DNA of 64,000 nt, taken from contig NZ_BDAX01000015.1 of assembly GCF_001612665.1 (NCBI RefSeq), forward strand, positions 85,812-149,811, read 5' to 3'. This stretch comes from Nocardia alba NBRC 108234. GTDB lineage: Bacteria; Actinomycetota; Actinomycetes; Mycobacteriales; Mycobacteriaceae. How positions within the stretch are numbered: position 1 is the stretch's first letter; the number at the start of each line of letters is the position of its first letter. The position numbers were made by a program, and so were the translations under genes. Shown one piece after another: positions 60,278 to 64,000 of this stretch. The notes under the pieces were generated by a model that worked only from the letters and a program-made list of their open reading frames with translations, had not been told where the DNA came from and ran no database searches.

Positions 60278-63200
60278 ATGAACGACCACCTTCGGCACTC
60301 CGAAGACCCGGCCATGACGCGGCGACTAGCCGACAATCCGATCGCGATCGTCGGACTGAGCGGACTGTTCCCGATGGCCGCCAACTTCCGTGACTTCTGG
60401 CAGAACGTCGTCGACGCCGCGGACTGCATGTCCGACGTGCCTTCCACGCACTGGAACCTCGACGACTACTACGACGCCGACCCCACGGCGCCCGACAAGA
60501 CCTATTGCCGCCGTGGCGGTTTCGTGCCCGAGATGCCGTTCAGCGTCACCGAGTTCGGGCTGCCGCCCAACCAGCTCGAGGTCACCACGGTCGTGCAGTT
60601 GCTGAGCCTGCTCGTAGCGCGTGACGTGCTCGCCGACGCGGGCGCGGTCGGCTCGGACTGGTACCGGCCCGAGCGCACCGGTGTAGTCCTCGGCGTCGCC
60701 GGACCGACGACGCTGTCGCACCCACTGGCCGCCCGGCTGTCGACGCCGGTGCTCAAGGAGGTCATCCGCAGTTGTGGGCTGACCCAGGCCGACGCCGAAC
60801 AGATCGCGCAGAAGTACGCCGACGCCTTCCCGTCGTGGGAGGAGAACTCGTTCCCCGGTCTGCTGGGCAATGTGATCGCGGGCCGGGTCGCCAACCGCCT
60901 CGACCTCGGCGGCATGAACTGCACCGTCGACGCGGCGTGCGCGAGCTCGCTGTCGGCGGTCCACGTCGCGATCAGCGAGCTGGTGTCCGGTCGCGCCGAC
61001 ATGATGATCACCGGTGGCTGTGACACCGAGAACTCGATCTTCGGCTACCTGTGCTTCAGCAAGGTCGGGGCGCTGTCTCGCTCGGGCGTGATCAAGCCGC
61101 TCGACGACAGCGCCGACGGCACCCTGGTCGGTGAGGGCATCGGCATGATCGCCCTCAAGCGCCTCGCCGACGCCGAGCGCGACGGCGACCGGGTGTACGC
61201 GGTGATCAAGGGCATCGGATCGTCGAGCGACGGGCGGTTCAAGAGCATCTACGCCCCGCGCGCCGAGGGTCAGCAGGCCGCCCTGCACCGCGCCTACGAG
61301 GACGCGGACTGCTCGCCCGCCACGATCGGGCTGTTCGAGGCCCATGCCACCGGCACCCGCGTCGGCGATCAGACCGAACTCGCCGCGTTGACCACGGTGC
61401 TGCGTGAGGCGACCGACGAGATCGGGTACGCCGCGATCGGCAGCGTGAAGTCCCAGATCGGGCACACCAAGGGCGCCGCGGGCGCGGCCAGCCTGATCAA
61501 GCTGGCGCTGGCGTTGCACCACAAGGTGCTGCCCCCGACGATCAATGTCACCGCGCCCAACAAGGCGCTCGACGACACCTCCCCGCTCTACATCAACACC
61601 AGGACCCGGCCGTGGATCCGTGATCCGCACCGGCCGCAGCGCCGCGCGGCGGCCTCGGCGATGGGCTTCGGCGGCACCAACTTCCACGCGATCCTCGAGG
61701 AAGCGAATGAGGGGCGTGGGCACGCGCTCACGATGCACCGCACCGCGCGGGTCCAGCTGTGGCACGCCGCCTCGACGGCCGAACTGGCGAGCCTGCTGAG
61801 CTCGGGCGCCGCCCCGAACGGCGACGCCGGGATTCCGGCCGAGCACGCCCGTGTCGGGTTCGTGGCGCGCGACGACGAAGACGCCGCGGCCCTGCGCGCG
61901 CTGGCGGTGACCGAACTCGCCGGTGACGCCGACGAGTGGACGCATCCGCGCGGCATCGTCTTCCGTCGACGTGCTCTGCCGGATCTGAAGATCGGCGCGC
62001 TGTTCGCCGGCCAGGGCAGCCAGTACGTGGACATGGGCCTGGCCGCGGTGTTGAACAACCCCACCGTCGCGGGCGCCTTCGACGAGGCCAACGCCGTATT
62101 CGCCGACGCCGCACGGCCGCCCGCCTCGGTCGTGTTCCCGGCGCCGGTGTTCGATCCCGAGCTGCGCAACGCCCAGGAGGCGACGTTGCGGCGCACCGAG
62201 TTCGCGCAGCCCGCGATCGCGGCGCTGTCGGTGGGCCAGTACCGGTTCCTGTCCGAGCGCGGCCTGACCTGCGAAGGGTTCATGGGCCACAGCTTCGGTG
62301 AGCTGACCGCGCTGTGGGCGGTGGATTCGCTCGACGCCGTCGACTACTTCACCCTCGCCAGGGCGCGCGGCGCGGCGATGGCGATCCACACCGACGCCGA
62401 CGCGGGCACCATGGCCGCGGTGCAGGCCGACCGCGATCAGGTCGGCGCGATCCTCGCCGACCATCCCGATGTGAGCGTGTGCAACCACAACGCACCCGAC
62501 CAGGTGGTGGTCGGTGGCGGCACCGACGCCGTCGCGGCGTTCGTCGCGGCGGGCCGGGCACAGGGGCTGACCGTGCGCGAGCTGTCGGTGGCGGGCGCGT
62601 TCCACACCCGCTACGTCGCCCACGCGGTCGAGCCGTTCAAGGCCGCGGTGAAGGGTGTCGCCATTCGCGCCCCCAAGGCCAAGATCTACGCGAACTCCCG
62701 CGACGCCGAATACGGCGCGCGGGTCGCGACCAACCGTCGCGTGCTCACCGACCAGTTGCTCGAGACCGTCGAGTTCGTGGCGGGTCTGCGGGCCATGCAG
62801 GCCGACGGCTGCAATGTATTCGTCGAGTTCGGTCCGAAGGCCACGCTCACCTCGCTCGTGCGCCGCACGCTCGGCGCCGAGGTGATCGCCCTGTCCACCG
62901 ATCAGGGGCCGACCGGCGACAGCGACGTCGCGCTCAAGAAGGCGGCGCTGCAGCTGGCGGTGCTGGGTGCGCCCATCGTCGACATCCACCGCCACGACGC
63001 CGCGCCGTTCGCGGTGCCGGCGGCGCCCGGCATGGTGGTGCGGCTCAACGGCCGCGATTTCGTGCCGGAATCCCGGAAAGACCTCTACCGCAAGGGAATC
63101 GAGGAGAAGGTCGTGTTGGAAGCCGTCACGCAGGCGCGAGCGGCCGCCGAAGCCGATGCCGCGGCACAGGCGCAGGTGGCCGCGCGAGCGCATACCGCCG

Positions 63201-64000
63201 AGCGGGAGCGCCTCACCACCGAGGCCTACACCGCCGGTCGCAACGATGCCGCGCGAACACCCGCCGTCACTCGGGAACTGGTGAGCGCCGAAGCTCCGGC
63301 CGTCGCGCCGGTCCGGGCGGAGTCGACCATCGGGCATCAGCCCGCGACCGGATACGACGTGGCTGCCCAGCAGCACCTCGACATCCACAGCCGGTACGCG
63401 CAGGGTCAACTCGAGGTCGCCGAAGGGCTGGTCTCGGTTCTGCGCGACGCCCAGCGCACCGGTGGCGTCGATGACCGCCTCCACGAGACCGTGCACGCGA
63501 TCAAGGAACAGAGCCTGGCGATCGGCCGGACCCATGTCCAGGTCAACGAGATCCTCGCCTCGCTGTCCGGTCTCGAACTCGGGTCCCCGGCGCCGACCGT
63601 CGACTTTCCGAGCACGCACGGGACCAACGGCTTCCACGCTGAACTCCCCACCGGCAACGGGAACGGCAGCCACACCCCCGCGGCGGCGCTGCTCGACCAC
63701 CGCACAGCCACCGAGCCGTCGGCGCCGAACGCTCACCCGTACTCGCCTGCTCCACAACGCACCGCGGCGACACCCGAACCGCAGCCGGCGCGAGCAGCGG
63801 ACGTGCCCACGACGCGCCGGACCGTCGACACCGAGCCCGCTCCTCAGGCCGCGATGCCCGCCGCCGTCACGGTGAGTGAGCCCCCCGCGCTCGATGCCGA
63901 CGCGGTGTGGTCGGTGTTGTCGCAGGTGGTGTCGGACAAGACCGGTTACCCGACCGACATGCTGGCGTTGTCGCTGGATCTGGAAGCCGATCTCGGTGTG
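60278..64000 (+). CDS. pfaA: PfaA-like polyketide/PUFA-type synthase, KS-AT-ACP..., cut by right edge
   Basis: First 1241 codons of a multidomain synthase; the frame is open to the last base. ATG at 60278 with AAGGGA upstream. Ketosynthase at about 20-470: catalytic Cys 221 in DAACASS, His 356 in HATGT, His 396 in GHTKGAAG; AACASS rather than ACSS is usual for PfaA/HglE-type enzymes. Acyltransferase at about 560-880: LFAGQGSQYVDMG and Ser 672 in GHSFGEL. Then an Ala-rich coiled linker, the conserved HLDIHSRYAQGQLEVAEGL region, a Pro/Ala linker, and the start of an acyl carrier protein (VLSQVVSDKTGYPTDMLALSLDLEADLGV). In PfaA several ACPs and a ketoreductase follow; here that part is outside the window. 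Works with the PfaD at 54303. Confidence 0.9.
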   Translation, partial: MNDHLRHSEDPAMTRRLADNPIAIVGLSGLFPMAANFRDFWQNVVDAADCMSDVPSTHWNLDDYYDADPTAPDKTYCRRGGFVPEMPFSVTEFGLPPNQLEVTTVVQLLSLLVARDVLADAGAVGSDWYRPERTGVVLGVAGPTTLSHPLAARLSTPVLKEVIRSCGLTQADAEQIAQKYADAFPSWEENSFPGLLGNVIAGRVANRLDLGGMNCTVDAACASSLSAVHVAISELVSGRADMMITGGCDTENSIFGYLCFSKVGALSRSGVIKPLDDSADGTLVGEGIGMIALKRLADAERDGDRVYAVIKGIGSSSDGRFKSIYAPRAEGQQAALHRAYEDADCSPATIGLFEAHATGTRVGDQTELAALTTVLREATDEIGYAAIGSVKSQIGHTKGAAGAASLIKLALALHHKVLPPTINVTAPNKALDDTSPLYINTRTRPWIRDPHRPQRRAAASAMGFGGTNFHAILEEANEGRGHALTMHRTARVQLWHAASTAELASLLSSGAAPNGDAGIPAEHARVGFVARDDEDAAALRALAVTELAGDADEWTHPRGIVFRRRALPDLKIGALFAGQGSQYVDMGLAAVLNNPTVAGAFDEANAVFADAARPPASVVFPAPVFDPELRNAQEATLRRTEFAQPAIAALSVGQYRFLSERGLTCEGFMGHSFGELTALWAVDSLDAVDYFTLARARGAAMAIHTDADAGTMAAVQADRDQVGAILADHPDVSVCNHNAPDQVVVGGGTDAVAAFVAAGRAQGLTVRELSVAGAFHTRYVAHAVEPFKAAVKGVAIRAPKAKIYANSRDAEYGARVATNRRVLTDQLLETVEFVAGLRAMQADGCNVFVEFGPKATLTSLVRRTLGAEVIALSTDQGPTGDSDVALKKAALQLAVLGAPIVDIHRHDAAPFAVPAAPGMVVRLNGRDFVPESRKDLYRKGIEEKVVLEAVTQARAAAEADAAAQAQVAARAHTAERERLTTEAYTAGRNDAARTPAVTRELVSAEAPAVAPVRAESTIGHQPATGYDVAAQQHLDIHSRYAQGQLEVAEGLVSVLRDAQRTGGVDDRLHETVHAIKEQSLAIGRTHVQVNEILASLSGLELGSPAPTVDFPSTHGTNGFHAELPTGNGNGSHTPAAALLDHRTATEPSAPNAHPYSPAPQRTAATPEPQPARAADVPTTRRTVDTEPAPQAAMPAAVTVSEPPALDADAVWSVLSQVVSDKTGYPTDMLALSLDLEADLGV

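Noticed and set aside
60326..63757. 1143-codon open frame on the minus strand
   Set aside because: Antisense shadow of the PfaA-like gene: its translation is Arg/Gly/Val/His-rich without domains, while the plus frame has intact KS, AT and ACP motifs. Long antisense frames are usual in this G+C content.

Overview
The window reads as chromosomal DNA of a high-G+C actinomycete. Gene density is high, ATGA-type overlaps are common, GTG/TTG starts are frequent, and A+T-rich runs occur almost only in promoters and operators. A PrpR/RamB-type regulator beside prpDBC, an MMPL transporter, a long-form GAPDH, many acyl-CoA enzymes and a pfa-type lipid synthase all suggest the mycolic-acid order (Nocardia or Rhodococcus-like). 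This placement is inference; there is no rRNA marker here. I saw no tRNA or rRNA gene, insertion sequence, phage gene or CRISPR array.

Layout. 1-2.6 kb: a cut-off secreted or anchored alpha/beta hydrolase behind a membrane acyltransferase-SGNH protein. 3.0-9.6 kb: a catabolic island (two CitE/HpcH-type CoA-ester lyases, a CaiB-type CoA transferase, an FMN monooxygenase, a flavin reductase, a small unknown protein) around a GntR regulator. Two copies of one A+T-rich operator precede its two leftward operons. 9.6-17.0 kb: a vitamin B12 block with btuFCD-like uptake genes behind a cobalamin riboswitch, a remnant of a second binding protein, and divergent metE and metF, each with its own closely similar cobalamin riboswitch in mirror arrangement. 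17.1-22.3 kb: prpR divergent from prpDBC, the methylcitrate cycle for propionyl-CoA.

22.3-35.9 kb is mixed: a CPBP protease, a crotonase, small membrane proteins, a Baeyer-Villiger-type monooxygenase, an amidohydrolase, a MarR/MMPL pair, a truncated DUF5990-like gene at a large hairpin, a small zinc-ribbon-like protein and a 490-aa GAPDH. 36.0-40.2 kb holds a three-gene cassette: an unknown protein, a MoxR AAA+ ATPase, and a metallopeptidase-plus-vWA (DUF2201-type) protein.

40.5-44.1 kb is a tight trio of ferredoxin-type reductase, geranylgeranyl-reductase-like flavoprotein and acyl-CoA ligase. 44.1-51.3 kb is a leftward run of P450, sugar-type ABC transporter, sugar isomerase/epimerase and SurE, divergent from a LysR regulator. 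From 52.7 kb to the right edge is a lipid cluster: two hotdog proteins, an alpha/beta hydrolase, a PfaD-type enoyl reductase, an acyl-CoA ligase, a second geranylgeranyl-reductase-like flavoprotein, an SGNH hydrolase, and the first 1241 codons of a PfaA-like synthase (KS-AT-ACP...). This polyunsaturated or secondary-lipid synthase locus is the strongest candidate for an undescribed system. The 40.5-44.1 kb trio carries paralogues of two of its enzymes and may belong to the same biology.
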